NCBI GenBank assembly: GCA_031260805.1
Contig: JAISKV010000005.1
Coordinates: forward strand, 1 to 63,366
Length of the DNA: 63,366 nt
Reading direction: 5' to 3'
Source of the DNA: Rickettsiales bacterium
GTDB lineage: Bacteria > Pseudomonadota > Alphaproteobacteria > Rs-D84
In this document: positions 37,593 to 46,982 of the stretch, piece by piece
Layout of the letters: each line of letters starts with the position of its first letter
How positions within the stretch are numbered: position 1 is the first letter of the stretch
The notes under the pieces: model-generated
Seen by the model: only the letters and a program-made list of their open reading frames with translations
Told to the model about the DNA's origin: nothing
Database searches by the model: none
Program-made: the position numbers and the translations under genes

Positions 37593-39473
37593 ATGGCGAA
37601 AGTTCTGGGAATAGATTTGGGAACAACCAACAGCGCGATGTCTTTTATGGACGGCGCGGAACCGAAAATTATTGAAAACGCCGAAGGTCAGCGGACAACC
37701 CCGTCCATCGTCGGCTTTGTCAGCGGGGGCGAGCAACTGGTTGGAATTACTGCGAAAAACCAGGCGGTCACCAATCCGCAAAACACCGTTTACGAAATCA
37801 AGCGGCTGATGGGGCTGCGCTTTGACAGCCCGGAAGCGCGCGAAATACAAAAGCATGTGCCGTACAAAATCGTCGCGGGCGACAACGGCGACGCCTGGGT
37901 TGAAATTGACGGCAAGAAATACGCGCCCTCGCAAATATCCGCTATTATTCTGGGCAAGTTGAAAAAAGACGCCGAAGCGTATCTGGGCGAAAAAATCACA
38001 GACGCGGTAATAACAGTGCCGGCGTACTTTAACGATTCCCAGCGCCAGGCGACAAAAGACGCCGGAAAAATCGCGGGCCTGAATGTTCTGCGCATCGTGA
38101 ACGAACCGACCGCGGCGGCATTGGCGTACGGATTGGACAAGTCCAAGAACGGGACTGTCGCGGTGTACGACCTGGGCGGCGGAACTTTTGATATATCAAT
38201 CCTGGAAATCATTGACGGCGTGTTCGAGGTTAAGTCAACAAACGGCGACACCATGCTGGGCGGCGCGGATTTTGACGCGCGAATACTGAAACACTTGGTT
38301 GACGAATTCAAGACGACCAGCGGCATTGATTTGTCCGCGGACAAACTGGCGCTGCAACGGTTGAAAGAAGCGGCGGAAAAAGCAAAAATTGAACTGTCGT
38401 CAAAAACCAGCACCGACATCAACCTGCCCTTTATAACAGCGGACGCATCCGGCCCGCGGCATTTCAACACCACGCTGACGCGCGCGCGGCTGGAATCGCT
38501 GGTCGCGGATCTGATTGACCGCACGATAGAGCCTTGCAAGCGCGCGCTGAAAGACGCCGGGATTGAAAAATCCGGCATCAGCGAAGTAATTCTGGTCGGC
38601 GGGCAAACCCGCATGCCGCGCGTCCAGGAAGCAGTGCGCGAATTCTTTGCCCGCGAGCCGCACAAAGGCGTGAATCCTGACGAAGTCGTCGCAAACGGCG
38701 CTGCCATCCAGGGCGGCGTGTTAAAGGGCGATGTCAAGGATGTCCTGCTGCTGGATGTTACGCCGCTGTCATTGGGCATTGAAACACTGGGCGGCGTGTT
38801 CACGCGCCTGATTGACCGCAACACGACGATTCCGACTAAAAAATCACAGGTCTTTTCCACCGCCGACGACAACCAGTCCGCCGTGACAATCCGCGTCTTT
38901 CAGGGCGAGCGGGAAATGGCCGCCGACAATAAACTGCTGGGCCAGTTCAATCTGGAAGGAATCGCGCCCGCGCCGCGCGGAATGCCGCAGATAGAAGTGT
39001 CTTTTGACATTGATGCGAACGGCATCGTGAATGTGTCGGCGAAAGACAAGGCGACCGGCAAGGAACAGCAGATTTCCATCAAATCCGATGGCGGATTGTC
39101 CGAAGAAGAAATCAAGAAAATGATGGATGAAGCGGCCGCGAACGCCGAAAACGACAAGAAAAAACGCGAATTGGTTGATGCGAAAAACACCGCTGAAACC
39201 GCAGTGTTCACAGTTGAAAAATCACTGAAAGAACACGGCGACAAAGTATCCGGCGATGTGAAATCCGCAATTGAATCCGCGCGCGACGCGTTGAAATCCG
39301 AATTAGAAAAATCGGATGCAACGGCGGAATCATTGAAAGAAAAAACGGATGCGCTGACCGAAACGGCAATGAAACTGGGCGAAGCGATTTATAAAGCAAG
39401 CCAAGAATCAACCCCAGCCGACGGCGCAGCCGGTGAAACCGGCGCAACAGACGCCGAATTCACGGAAAAATAA
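37593..39473 (+). CDS. dnaK: Chaperone protein DnaK (Hsp70)
   Basis: The 626-residue chaperone has the canonical start [14 protein letters not shown], the ATPase motifs [15 protein letters not shown] and [13 protein letters not shown], the substrate-binding domain and a helical lid. GGAG lies seven bases before the chosen ATG. Neither dnaJ nor grpE is adjacent. A strong terminator follows. Confidence 0.97.
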   Translation: MAKVLGIDLGTTNSAMSFMDGAEPKIIENAEGQRTTPSIVGFVSGGEQLVGITAKNQAVTNPQNTVYEIKRLMGLRFDSPEAREIQKHVPYKIVAGDNGDAWVEIDGKKYAPSQISAIILGKLKKDAEAYLGEKITDAVITVPAYFNDSQRQATKDAGKIAGLNVLRIVNEPTAAALAYGLDKSKNGTVAVYDLGGGTFDISILEIIDGVFEVKSTNGDTMLGGADFDARILKHLVDEFKTTSGIDLSADKLALQRLKEAAEKAKIELSSKTSTDINLPFITADASGPRHFNTTLTRARLESLVADLIDRTIEPCKRALKDAGIEKSGISEVILVGGQTRMPRVQEAVREFFAREPHKGVNPDEVVANGAAIQGGVLKGDVKDVLLLDVTPLSLGIETLGGVFTRLIDRNTTIPTKKSQVFSTADDNQSAVTIRVFQGEREMAADNKLLGQFNLEGIAPAPRGMPQIEVSFDIDANGIVNVSAKDKATGKEQQISIKSDGGLSEEEIKKMMDEAAANAENDKKKRELVDAKNTAETAVFTVEKSLKEHGDKVSGDVKSAIESARDALKSELEKSDATAESLKEKTDALTETAMKLGEAIYKASQESTPADGAAGETGATDAEFTEK

Positions 39474-39498
39474 AAAACGGGCTGCGGCCCGTTTTTTT
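39474..39498 (+). terminator. dnaK terminator
   Basis: ACGGGC, a TGCG loop and GCCCGT are followed by seven T residues, immediately after the stop codon. Confidence 0.9.
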
Positions 39499-39526
39499 GA
39501 GACATGTGAAATGAAACATGAATCAA

Positions 39527-39688
39527 TACCCCGTCTTGCGCTTACGCGCAATCCACCCCTTCGCTGGCGAAGGGGAATTTGTTGGCCTGCGCCACACAAT
39601 AAAACAACATTTATTGAAACGAGGTTGTGATAATCCCCCTTCACTTGGCGAAGGGGTGGCGCGCGTAGCGCGACGGGGGTAGTGGTAA
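39527..39688. repeat. Palindromic element family A, copy 3
   Basis: The outer TACCCCG and CGGGGGTAGTGGTA, inner GCGC hairpins and CCCCTTCGC/GCGAAGGGG hairpins surround a centre with TTGTTGGCCTGCG and GAAACGAGGTTGTGA. It is more diverged than the other copies. Confidence 0.88.
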
Positions 39689-39691
39689 AAA

Positions 39692-39722
39692 CTGAACTCT
39701 AAACTCTGCACCCTGAACTCTA
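39692..39722. repeat. Heptad array H1 (CTGAACT)
   Basis: The units CTGAACT, CTAAACT, CTGCACC, CTGAACT are the complement of the GTTCAGA array found inside the autotransporter gene. Confidence 0.85.
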
Positions 39723-39726
39723 ATAA

Positions 39727-39754
39727 TTGACTTACTTGTTTTGTGCGGTATAAT
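39727..39754 (+). promoter_or_regulatory. Promoter giving a probably leaderless addA transcript
   Basis: TTGACT and TATAAT are 16 bases apart. The start codon begins seven bases after TATAAT, where transcription itself should begin. Confidence 0.7.
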
Positions 39755-39760
39755 CGGCGC

Positions 39761-42301
39761 ATGGGGAAAAATCAACTCTTGCCGGTTCAAGACATTGCCG
39801 CGGATCCGCAGCGCAACATCCGCGTCCAGGCGAATGCCGGCACAGGCAAGACTTTCGTTCTTATCCAGCGGCTGCTGCGCATTTTGTTTCGCGGACGCCC
39901 GGGCGACGGGGTGCTGTGTCTGACATACACCAATGCCGGCGCCAGCGAGATGAAAAACAGGATTCTGCGCGCGCTGCGCGAATGGGCGGTTGCAGACGAT
40001 GCGCGTCTGCGCGAATTGCTGGCTGATGTCGCGCCGACGAAAATCCCGACGAACGATGATTTGACGCGCGCCAGGGCGGTATTTTTTCACTTTTTGGACA
40101 ATCCGGAAACATTGCAGATAAGCACGATTCACAGTTTCTGCGAAATGGTGCTTCGCCGCTTTCCGATAGAAGCCGGAATTTCACCGACATGGCGCCTGAT
40201 TCAAGGGGCCGAACAGCGGCGCGTCATGCATGACGCCTTTGCGCGGCTGGTTGCGACGAACGAAGAGCGAACGCTGGTCGCTTTTGATCGTGTCGCGGGT
40301 CAGGTTGCGGAATCAAATTTGGATGATTTGACCAATGTTTTAATCGGGCAATACAGACGATTTTTTCACTTTAATGACCGCGAGCAATTTATTGAAGCGT
40401 CTAGGAAATATCTGGCAACATCCGATGCTGCGCGGGCGAACTTTTACAGTGATTCTGCGGTGCGGAATCGGCGGGATTTGGAAGCGGTTATACGGGATGA
40501 TTTGTTGAAAAAGCCAAACGCATGGTTGGTTGGCTATCTGAATATTTTGACAGAATTTAATGCTGGAAAAATCGGGTTCGGGGACTATAAAATTGACGGG
40601 CGGATTAAACGGGACTATCTGGCGGCTGAACGGGCATTGTGGACTGAATGTCGCGAAGAGACCGTAAATCAGCAGATTTTTGACAACAGCGTCGCATTCT
40701 TTGATTTGTGCGACGCCTATGCCCGCAGTTATAAAAGTGTCAAGCAGTCGCTGGGCGCGCTGGATTTTGACGATTTGTTGATGCGGACGCGCGATTTGTT
40801 CGGAAATCCGCAGTATTTTGGCTGGGTCTTGTCCGGATTGGATAATAATCTGCGCCATATTCTGGTGGATGAAGCCCAAGATACTTCGCCGGAACAATGG
40901 GATATTTTAACCGCATTGTCTTCGGATTTTCAAGCGACCGGCGATGCGGGCGAAAATCCGCGGTCTTTGTTTGTCGTTGGCGACACCAAGCAATCAATTT
41001 ATTCATTCCAAGGGGCGTCTCCGGACGCGATGGCGGCTGCGATTAATCAGATGTCGCAAAATATAGGCGTATCTGGCAGGGGGATAGAATCGTTGAATCT
41101 GGACACCAGTTTCAGAACACTGCCGGAAATATTAAAAGTTGTTGATTATTTTTTCAGCGACACTTCAATAATTAATTTTACAAAGTTCGTAAATAATTTA
41201 CATATGATTTTTCGTACCGATGGCGCCGGATTGGTCAATGTAAATCCGCTGATGTCTGTTCCGGATGATTCCAATACGGAAACAATGCGGACAGAATATA
41301 TTAAAAAAATCGCCACAGATATTGAAAATCTGGTAAAAATCAAGGATGAAAATCCGTACGATATAATGGTTTTGGTGCAACGGCGCGGACCCTTGGCACC
41401 CATGCTGGATAATGAATTAAAGTTGCGCGGCGTGCCGGTGGCGGGCAGCGACAGGATTATTTTAGGGGAATTTCTTTTAATCCGTGATTTTTTAAGATTA
41501 TTCAGATATATAATTGAAACGACTGACGATTATTCGTTGGCGTGCGTGTTGAAATCGCCGCTTTTCGGATTAACCGATTCCGGGATTTATGAACTCTGTC
41601 ATGGGCGTTCCGGGACGCTGGGCGACGCGCTGCGCGATGCGCGGCCGGACATATTTTCAGAATTGGAAAAGTTTGTTGCGATGGGGCCAGACACGCCGCC
41701 TTATAAATTTATAAACGCTGTTTTGGCGGCAAACGGCAATCGCGAGAAATTTATCGCCGCGTTTGGCGCGCCGGCATTAGAGCCGCTGGATAAATTCATC
41801 ACTCTGGCCCTGTCGTTCGAGCGGACCCAGCCCGGCGGCCTGGCCGAATTCATGAAATGGTTCATGGAAGGCGAATCCGAAATAAAACTGAATCCGCAGT
41901 CCGGCGGCGGCGTTCGCATAATGACCGTGCATTCGGCCAAAGGCCTGGAAGCCAAGATTGTTTTCCTGATAGACACGGTGAAAAATCCGCGCAGCGCGAC
42001 CGCGCAGCGCATCGCGCCGCCGCTGGACATTCCGGGCGGCGGCATCTTATGGCGCGGCAACGCGGATAAATCCGCGGCTTTTGACGCTGCCGCGGCGGCG
42101 GATCTGGAACTGCGCATTGCCGAATATTACAGGCTGCTGTATGTCGCGATGACGCGCGCGCGCGATCAACTGCATATTTACGGATTTTGCGGCGCGCGGG
42201 AAACCGGCGCGGATTTGTCTTGGTTCACACATTTGTCGCGCGTCTTGGCGGATATCCCCGGCGCGGAAAAATCAGACGACGGGGCGGTGCGTATAAAATG
42301 A
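39761..42301 (+). CDS. addA: AddA-type UvrD-family helicase subunit
   Basis: The 846-residue helicase has Walker A ANAGTGKT (24-31), the motif II region LVDEAQDTSPEQW, GDTKQSIYSFQGA, and motif VI in YVAMTRARDQL. It resembles the helicase part of alphaproteobacterial AddA, which with AddB repairs double-strand breaks. The nuclease domain is encoded by the next, overlapping frame (ATGA). No addB is in the window. Confidence 0.88.
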   Translation: MGKNQLLPVQDIAADPQRNIRVQANAGTGKTFVLIQRLLRILFRGRPGDGVLCLTYTNAGASEMKNRILRALREWAVADDARLRELLADVAPTKIPTNDDLTRARAVFFHFLDNPETLQISTIHSFCEMVLRRFPIEAGISPTWRLIQGAEQRRVMHDAFARLVATNEERTLVAFDRVAGQVAESNLDDLTNVLIGQYRRFFHFNDREQFIEASRKYLATSDAARANFYSDSAVRNRRDLEAVIRDDLLKKPNAWLVGYLNILTEFNAGKIGFGDYKIDGRIKRDYLAAERALWTECREETVNQQIFDNSVAFFDLCDAYARSYKSVKQSLGALDFDDLLMRTRDLFGNPQYFGWVLSGLDNNLRHILVDEAQDTSPEQWDILTALSSDFQATGDAGENPRSLFVVGDTKQSIYSFQGASPDAMAAAINQMSQNIGVSGRGIESLNLDTSFRTLPEILKVVDYFFSDTSIINFTKFVNNLHMIFRTDGAGLVNVNPLMSVPDDSNTETMRTEYIKKIATDIENLVKIKDENPYDIMVLVQRRGPLAPMLDNELKLRGVPVAGSDRIILGEFLLIRDFLRLFRYIIETTDDYSLACVLKSPLFGLTDSGIYELCHGRSGTLGDALRDARPDIFSELEKFVAMGPDTPPYKFINAVLAANGNREKFIAAFGAPALEPLDKFITLALSFERTQPGGLAEFMKWFMEGESEIKLNPQSGGGVRIMTVHSAKGLEAKIVFLIDTVKNPRSATAQRIAPPLDIPGGGILWRGNADKSAAFDAAAAADLELRIAEYYRLLYVAMTRARDQLHIYGFCGARETGADLSWFTHLSRVLADIPGAEKSDDGAVRIK

Positions 42302-42717
42302 CAAAATTGCAAGAATTTTTGCAGGGCCGCGATGCGAAAAATGCGGCGGTTGAATACGGAACGCGGATTCACGCGCGATTGCAATTCGCGACTGCGCGCA
42401 GCCTGGGCGATATTGACGCGCGCTTGGCGGACAATTCGGAAATCGCGCGATTTTTCGGCGATGGTTCCCGCGCCGAAGTCCCGATTGCAGGGATTGCGGG
42501 CGGCCGATTTGTTTCGCGCCGCATTGACAGATTGCTGGTCGGGGACGGGGCTGTTGAATTTTTGGATTATAAGACCGATGCGGATCACGCCGCAAATCGC
42601 GAAAAATACGCGCGTCAGATGGCCGAGTATGCCGCGCTGCTGCGCGACGCGTTTCCTGGGCATGAAGTCAGGGGCTGGATTTTATACCTGTCCGATTGCA
42701 GTTTGGAAAGTTTTTAA
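42298..42717 (+). CDS. addA: RecB-family nuclease domain of split AddA
   Basis: The 139-residue protein matches the C-terminal nuclease module of AddA/RecB: GTRIHARLQF (motif with His), RIDRLLVGDGAVEFLDYKTD (the PD-(D/E)XK catalytic core) and RQMAEYAALL (the QxxxY motif). It begins inside the helicase stop codon (ATGA), with an unrelated reading frame upstream. The split falls in the linker between helicase and nuclease. Confidence 0.85.
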   Translation: MTKLQEFLQGRDAKNAAVEYGTRIHARLQFATARSLGDIDARLADNSEIARFFGDGSRAEVPIAGIAGGRFVSRRIDRLLVGDGAVEFLDYKTDADHAANREKYARQMAEYAALLRDAFPGHEVRGWILYLSDCSLESF

Positions 42718-42773
42718 TTGCCATTCAGAAATCCGTTGATTCAGAGCAATTATATCATATATATCAGGATTAT

Positions 42774-42876
42774 AAGTGAAAAAGATGAATAGCGAAAGAA
42801 GTTTAATTTCGCCGTCGCGCTTTGCGCGACACATTTACTTCTTTCACTCTTTTCACTTTTTTTAGTTTTTTCACTT
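42774..42876. repeat. Composite element H3: AAAGTGA heptads around a GTCGCGC hairpin
   Basis: Heptad-like AAGTGAAAAAG arms and TTTCACTCTTTTCAC arms flank CGTCGCGC/GCGCGAC. The same architecture occurs at 52565-52651 and 60390-60506. Confidence 0.8.
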
Positions 42877-42882
42877 AATTTT

Positions 42883-42931
42883 GGTAAACCACCCCGCCGC
42901 TGCGCGGCACCCCTCCAAAGGAGGGGAACTG
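42883..42931. repeat. Single arm of palindromic family B
   Basis: TAAACCACCCCGCCGCTGCG through CCCCTCCAAAGGAGGGGAAC is one complete arm. The matching second arm is absent. Confidence 0.88.
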
Positions 42932-42956
42932 GCCGTGGTAGTGGGAAAAAAACAAA

Positions 42957-42998
42957 CTATAAACTCTGAACCACGAACCCTGGACTCTAAACTCTGAC
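42957..42998. repeat. Heptad array H1, six units
   Basis: CTATAAA, CTCTGAA, CCACGAA, CCCTGGA, CTCTAAA, CTCTGAC run up to the stop codon of the minus-strand gene that follows. Confidence 0.85.
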
Positions 42999-43549
42999 TA
43001 GTGCTTCATTTTCATCGTTCTGGTCGGGGCGACCGCTGTGCGGCGGACGCTGGGCGCACGGCTGTTTTCACCGCCACCGGTTGAACTGGCGCACAGCCAT
43101 GAATCATTCTGCATAATCGCCACCTGATTCGGGGCGCATTCCGGCATCAGGCGATCCCAGACAAAGCAATCGCCGGACATTTTGGATGCATACGCGTTAT
43201 TATCCGCCCCGCCCCTGGTGTACGCCCCGTATTCAGGATTAAACACGCCGCGCGATTGCCCCGCGCACCACTTGCGATCGCCAAAGCATGAGATGCATTT
43301 TCCATTGGCATCGCACAATTCAGACGGCGCCGCCGTATCGCGGTACCCGGTTATAACGCGGTTTTCCAATCCCATGTATTTCCCGTTTTCCAAATCGCGG
43401 CACCATAACCTTTCGCATTCATATGTTTCAATCCCGTCCAGATTCTTCGCGCTTTTCTTCAAGACATGCCCGTCGCCGCAATTAAACGCGGCGTCCGCCG
43501 CGGGCGATATAAGAGACAAAAGACAAAAGATGTAAAATAATTTCTTCAC
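42998..43549 (-). CDS. Secreted cysteine-rich protein of unknown function
   Basis: The 183-residue protein has a signal peptide ending ADAA near residue 21 and a mature part with about a dozen cysteines (CGDG, CERLWC, CDANGKCISCFG, WCAG, ECAP), suggesting a disulphide-bonded extracytoplasmic domain. The C-terminus is basic and rich in Arg and Thr. It is divergent from another secreted protein gene with similarly spaced cysteines. No family is recognised. Confidence 0.7.
   Translation of the reverse strand: MKKLFYIFCLLSLISPAADAAFNCGDGHVLKKSAKNLDGIETYECERLWCRDLENGKYMGLENRVITGYRDTAAPSELCDANGKCISCFGDRKWCAGQSRGVFNPEYGAYTRGGADNNAYASKMSGDCFVWDRLMPECAPNQVAIMQNDSWLCASSTGGGENSRAPSVRRTAVAPTRTMKMKH
43511..43537. 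repeat. Heptad array H5 in the cysteine-rich protein signal peptide
   Basis: On the minus strand ATCTTTT, GTCTTTT, GTCTCTT encode IFCLLSLI. Confidence 0.75.
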
Positions 43550-43572
43550 AGCATGATTATATCATTTTTCTC

Positions 43573-43602
43573 TGGCAAGTTTCCATGGAAAAATAATATA
43601 AT
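43573..43602 (+). promoter_or_regulatory. Promoter of a secreted-protein gene, probably leaderless
   Basis: TGGCAA and TATAAT are 18 bases apart. The chosen ATG (43610) lies eight bases after TATAAT, and no ribosome site precedes it. Confidence 0.5.
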
Positions 43603-43609
43603 GCCATTA

Positions 43610-44503
43610 ATGAGAATTTTTATCATTTGTCTTTTATCTTTTATATCGCTCAATGCGGGCGCGGCCGCATTGAATAACTATGTGTCGCCGACGCAGTACA
43701 ATGTGATGCAGCCGTACTTGAACAATTCCATGCGGACCGCCATGAAGCCGGGCGGCGATACGGACTTTATGCAGCCGTACGGGGCGGGATTTATCCGAAC
43801 CGCGCACATCGGCGGCGCGGCTGATTCGCGCAAAGTCGTCGCGCGCAGCGCGGCGCCCGCTCAAACAGGCCAAACGACGGGAACAGCGCGCGCGGCAACC
43901 CAGCGGCGCGTGGTCGCGCGAAGCGGCCGCGGCGATAATTCTTGGTTTGCATCCGCAAATAATGGAATTCTGGCGGCGGTTGACGACAGCACCGCGATAA
44001 ACCCGAATATCACGGCCAGCCAGTGTTTAAGCGATTATACCGCATGCATGGAGGGTTATTGCAAACGGGACGGCACCCTGTACAACAGATGCTTTTGCAG
44101 CGCGCGGCTGACGGAGATTGACGGCGCGTACCAGCCGGCAATCCAGAATTTATTGGGTCAAATCAACGACTTGCGAAACGGCGGCGGCATAACGCGCGAA
44201 GAAGCCGAGCAAACTTGGGCCGAAATCTATGGCGAATACTATGCCGATTCCAATCACATCGGGGATGTATATCAGACACTGGATATCGCATGGCCGGATG
44301 CCGATACCAGAACGCGCGGGCAGAATGCGTTCGCGACCGGGCATTCCTGGTGCAGCCAGAATTTATCAAACTGCTTTTCCAGCGCGAATCTGATGCGCGA
44401 CGCGTACCGTTCCAGAATCGCCAGCGACTGCGCGTCGTATGAAAAGTATCTGGGGAATGTAAAAACCGCGGCGGAACGGATCATCGCGGATTACAGCGAT
44501 TAA
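43610..44503 (+). CDS. Secreted protein of unknown function
   Basis: The 297-residue protein has a signal peptide MRIFIICLLSFISLNAGAAA whose core is written in heptads, a low-complexity Ala/Arg-rich stretch near residue 85-110 and a C-terminal domain with cysteine pairs (CLSDYTACMEGYC, CFCSAR, CSQNLSNCF). An ATG nine bases upstream is possible. No family is recognised. It is divergently arranged with the cysteine-rich gene at 42998-43549. Confidence 0.65.
   Translation: MRIFIICLLSFISLNAGAAALNNYVSPTQYNVMQPYLNNSMRTAMKPGGDTDFMQPYGAGFIRTAHIGGAADSRKVVARSAAPAQTGQTTGTARAATQRRVVARSGRGDNSWFASANNGILAAVDDSTAINPNITASQCLSDYTACMEGYCKRDGTLYNRCFCSARLTEIDGAYQPAIQNLLGQINDLRNGGGITREEAEQTWAEIYGEYYADSNHIGDVYQTLDIAWPDADTRTRGQNAFATGHSWCSQNLSNCFSSANLMRDAYRSRIASDCASYEKYLGNVKTAAERIIADYSD
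43613..43647. repeat. Heptad array H5 in a signal peptide
   Basis: AATTTTT, ATCATTT, GTCTTTT, ATCTTTT, ATATCGC encode the core IFIICLLSFIS. Confidence 0.75.
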
Positions 44504-44522
44504 AAAAGCAATCCGCTGCGGA

Positions 44523-45080
44523 TTATTTGCTTTTATAACCAAATGTTTCTTTGATTTTCACAGCAAAACTTGAAACAGAACCTATGATTTTATCCGCAAA
44601 TGTTTCAAGCCCCTGGGTCAAGGGACTGCTGTTTGAGTCATTTGTTAAATCACCGGTTTGTTTATATTCGCCAAGTTTGGATTGAGACTCTATCCAGAAA
44701 TCAATCAAGAATACAAAAGCCGTCAAACCGAGTGTAAGTTCTGCGACCTGGGCAGCAGAAAAGTCCCGCAATTGAGATGTGTCAACGGCCAATCCCCTGC
44801 CCGCCAGAATCAAACACAGCGCCGCCGGAGCGACAACCGCATTCGCCTTGGCCACGGTTCCAAGGATTCGCAATAAATCTTGTTTATTAATTTTCTTGAA
44901 CAATTTCGCAACAACAGGGGTGGTTATCGCAGTCGTTATGCCCGGCAATATCAGCCAGCCGAAATCCCCTGATTGAACCACGCTATGAATGGACGGAATC
45001 AGTAAGCCCCCGTTAAGTCCGACATATTTGACCAATCTGTGCGCCTCGCCAACATCAAGATGTTTTTTATACTCTGTCAT
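44523..45080 (-). CDS. Membrane protein of unknown function
   Basis: The 185-residue protein has three or four hydrophobic helices (around GLLIPSIHS, LILPGITTAITTPVVA, ANAVVAPAALCLILAG and LTLGLTAFVFLIDFWI) and a soluble, charged C-terminus. The start MTEYKKHL was chosen; upstream codons would run through a family C repeat. No family is recognised. Confidence 0.55.
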   Translation of the reverse strand: MTEYKKHLDVGEAHRLVKYVGLNGGLLIPSIHSVVQSGDFGWLILPGITTAITTPVVAKLFKKINKQDLLRILGTVAKANAVVAPAALCLILAGRGLAVDTSQLRDFSAAQVAELTLGLTAFVFLIDFWIESQSKLGEYKQTGDLTNDSNSSPLTQGLETFADKIIGSVSSFAVKIKETFGYKSK

Positions 45081-45144
45081 ACTTTTTATCACTTTTTTAA
45101 TAATGCGAAACCTTGTCATCCCCGCTCTAAACCATCCCCCCCCT

Positions 45145-45206
45145 TCGTCACCCCGGGCCACGACCCGGGGTCCATGGATTCCGGGTCGTGGCCCGGAATG
45201 ACGACA
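45145..45206. repeat. REP-like palindrome, family C
   Basis: CGTCACCCCGGGCC...GACCCGGGG, CCATGG at the centre and GGCCCGGAATGACG at the right end. Confidence 0.88.
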
Positions 45207-45248
45207 GGTGATAATTAAAGTGAAAATCCGCCACCGTTTGATTAATTT

Positions 45249-46130
45249 CTATAAATATTTTTCCAGCATTTTCTGCAAACGCGAAAACTTGAAATATCTG
45301 TTTTTTATAAATGTTTCATACTGGCTTACCATGCCATACGCATAATGCAGGTCTTTATACTTAACAACCCCCGCTTCCGCCTGCCAGCGGTTAAATCCGC
45401 CATTTTTAATAAATTTCAAGAAATTTCTGGGCGATCCGGCTTCCAAAAATCCGCCCTTGTAATATACGGAATCATAAAATCTGTTGTCTGTATTCCTGTG
45501 CCCTTCGCCGTTCAGTTTGGCTTTTTCCGATTTTGACGCGCTGCGGCCCAACGCCGAACCAAGATTCTGTTTCATCACTTGCGATGTGAAATCCATCTCG
45601 TCCTTTTCAAGTTTGCTCATAAAATCGCAAAGACATTTGGCATTCACAACGGAAACGGCGCGTTTCAGAATCGGCTTGCCGGATGACGCAGCCTCAATAA
45701 ACTTCTGTGTGAATCCATTTCCAGTCCATCCGTTATTGTCAATAAAACCCTGAATATTATCCAAGCCGACGGCATCGGCCAGAACATTTGTCGCAATATT
45801 ATCGCTGTACAGCAGCATTGCCTTTAATAACTTGCGTATTTCTATAAAACCGGGGGATTCCAGCCCGCAATAACTGGTCCACGGATATATTATTTGTTTC
45901 AGTTTATCTTGCTGGCCAACCATTAACTTGGAATCGGCATCCAGTTTGTTTGTTTCAATCTGCCTCTGAACTTCGGCCCCGATAAAGATTTTTAATGCGC
46001 TGGCTGGATAAATAAACATATCCGGATTGTGTTCAAGGGTCTTTCCGGTGTTGAAATCATATATATAAAACCCAACCTTTGTGCAAGGATTCGGCAAATG
46101 CGGCAAAAGTTTTGTATATGAAATTTTCAT
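45249..46130 (-). CDS. Class A beta-lactamase-fold serine hydrolase
   Basis: The 293-residue protein has the three penicilloyl-serine motifs: S44-A-L-K47, S109-D-N111 and K225-G-G in place of KTG. A Glu166-like residue is not obvious. There is no signal peptide, so a periplasmic beta-lactamase role is unlikely unless export is unusual. It might act on peptidoglycan fragments or small esters in the cytoplasm; this is inference. Confidence 0.7.
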   Translation of the reverse strand: MKISYTKLLPHLPNPCTKVGFYIYDFNTGKTLEHNPDMFIYPASALKIFIGAEVQRQIETNKLDADSKLMVGQQDKLKQIIYPWTSYCGLESPGFIEIRKLLKAMLLYSDNIATNVLADAVGLDNIQGFIDNNGWTGNGFTQKFIEAASSGKPILKRAVSVVNAKCLCDFMSKLEKDEMDFTSQVMKQNLGSALGRSASKSEKAKLNGEGHRNTDNRFYDSVYYKGGFLEAGSPRNFLKFIKNGGFNRWQAEAGVVKYKDLHYAYGMVSQYETFIKNRYFKFSRLQKMLEKYL

Positions 46131-46142
46131 ATTTGCAAACCG

Positions 46143-46760
46143 CTAATGAATGCTATTTTGTATGTATTCTGCATTTGCGCCGTATTTTCCATGCAGGGTT
46201 TCGCCTTCATTGATTACGAAGTCTGATTCTGCAAGATTTATTTCAGAAACGGTTTTTCCGTCAAATTCCATGCCCTTGACGACAATTGACTTGCCGCGGG
46301 CAAAATTCACGAATTCGTCCAAATCAACAGCAACCACCGAATCTACTTCCCCGTCATCAAAGTGAAAATCGGTCAATTCCCCGTCAAAGTCAGCCCAGAA
46401 CACATTGGCGAAAACCCGGTCTATAAATAAACTGCCATCAGATTTTTTTATATCGGCCACCCAGGTTGTTTCGGATATTTGTCGCGGATTTACAACAGAA
46501 ATCCCGATTTCTTGCACAATCTCGCGGGCGAACGCTTGTTCAACAGATTCACCGGCTGAAATATGCCCGCTGGCAGTCGTGTACAACTTGCCGGCATTGG
46601 CTGTCATCGTCCGGCTGCGGCGTTGAAAAACCATTTTTCCGCGCCAAACAATCCAGCAATGAACTGTTTTGTGCCATAATCCAAAAGCGTGCGCGACATT
46701 TCTGTCCGCCGTGCCGATATGTTTTTTATTTGCGTCATAAATGTCTAGAAATTCTGCCAT
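46143..46760 (-). CDS. Nudix hydrolase
   Basis: The 205-residue protein has a Nudix box starting GHISAGESVEQAFAREIVQE and ending IGI, matching GX5EX7REUXEEXGU except for one Glu to Gln. The HKTVHCWIV segment before the box resembles isopentenyl-diphosphate isomerase-like Nudix proteins. The substrate is unknown. It follows the beta-lactamase-like gene's start by 12 bases and both lie on the minus strand. Confidence 0.85.
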   Translation of the reverse strand: MAEFLDIYDANKKHIGTADRNVAHAFGLWHKTVHCWIVWRGKMVFQRRSRTMTANAGKLYTTASGHISAGESVEQAFAREIVQEIGISVVNPRQISETTWVADIKKSDGSLFIDRVFANVFWADFDGELTDFHFDDGEVDSVVAVDLDEFVNFARGKSIVVKGMEFDGKTVSEINLAESDFVINEGETLHGKYGANAEYIQNSIH

Positions 46761-46861
46761 TTTTCAATCTTTTCTCCACAGTGCGGCCGGGCCCGCCTTC
46801 GCGCGATACGCTTCGACGCGGCACTCAATTTTCAGCCCTCGCTTCGCTCGGTGAAAATTGG

Positions 46862-46935
46862 TGGTTGGGGCACACGGACTCGAACCGCGATATACAGAGT
46901 CAGAGTCTGCTGTTCTACCATTAAACTATGCCCCA
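46862..46935 (-). tRNA. tRNA-Gln(CUG)
   Basis: The 74-nt gene has acceptor TGGGGCA/TGCCCCA beginning with the U1 typical of tRNA-Gln, D arm GTTTAATGGTAGAAC, anticodon loop CTCTGAC with CUG, T arm GCGGTTCGAGTCCGTG and encoded CCA. GatCAB in the same window may amidate its misacylated Glu. A CAATTTTCA/TGAAAATTG hairpin follows at 46828-46860. Confidence 0.9.
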
Positions 46936-46982
46936 AGTGCCGTCAATTCTGACACACGCCATCTTAAATTGCAAGTTTTTTA

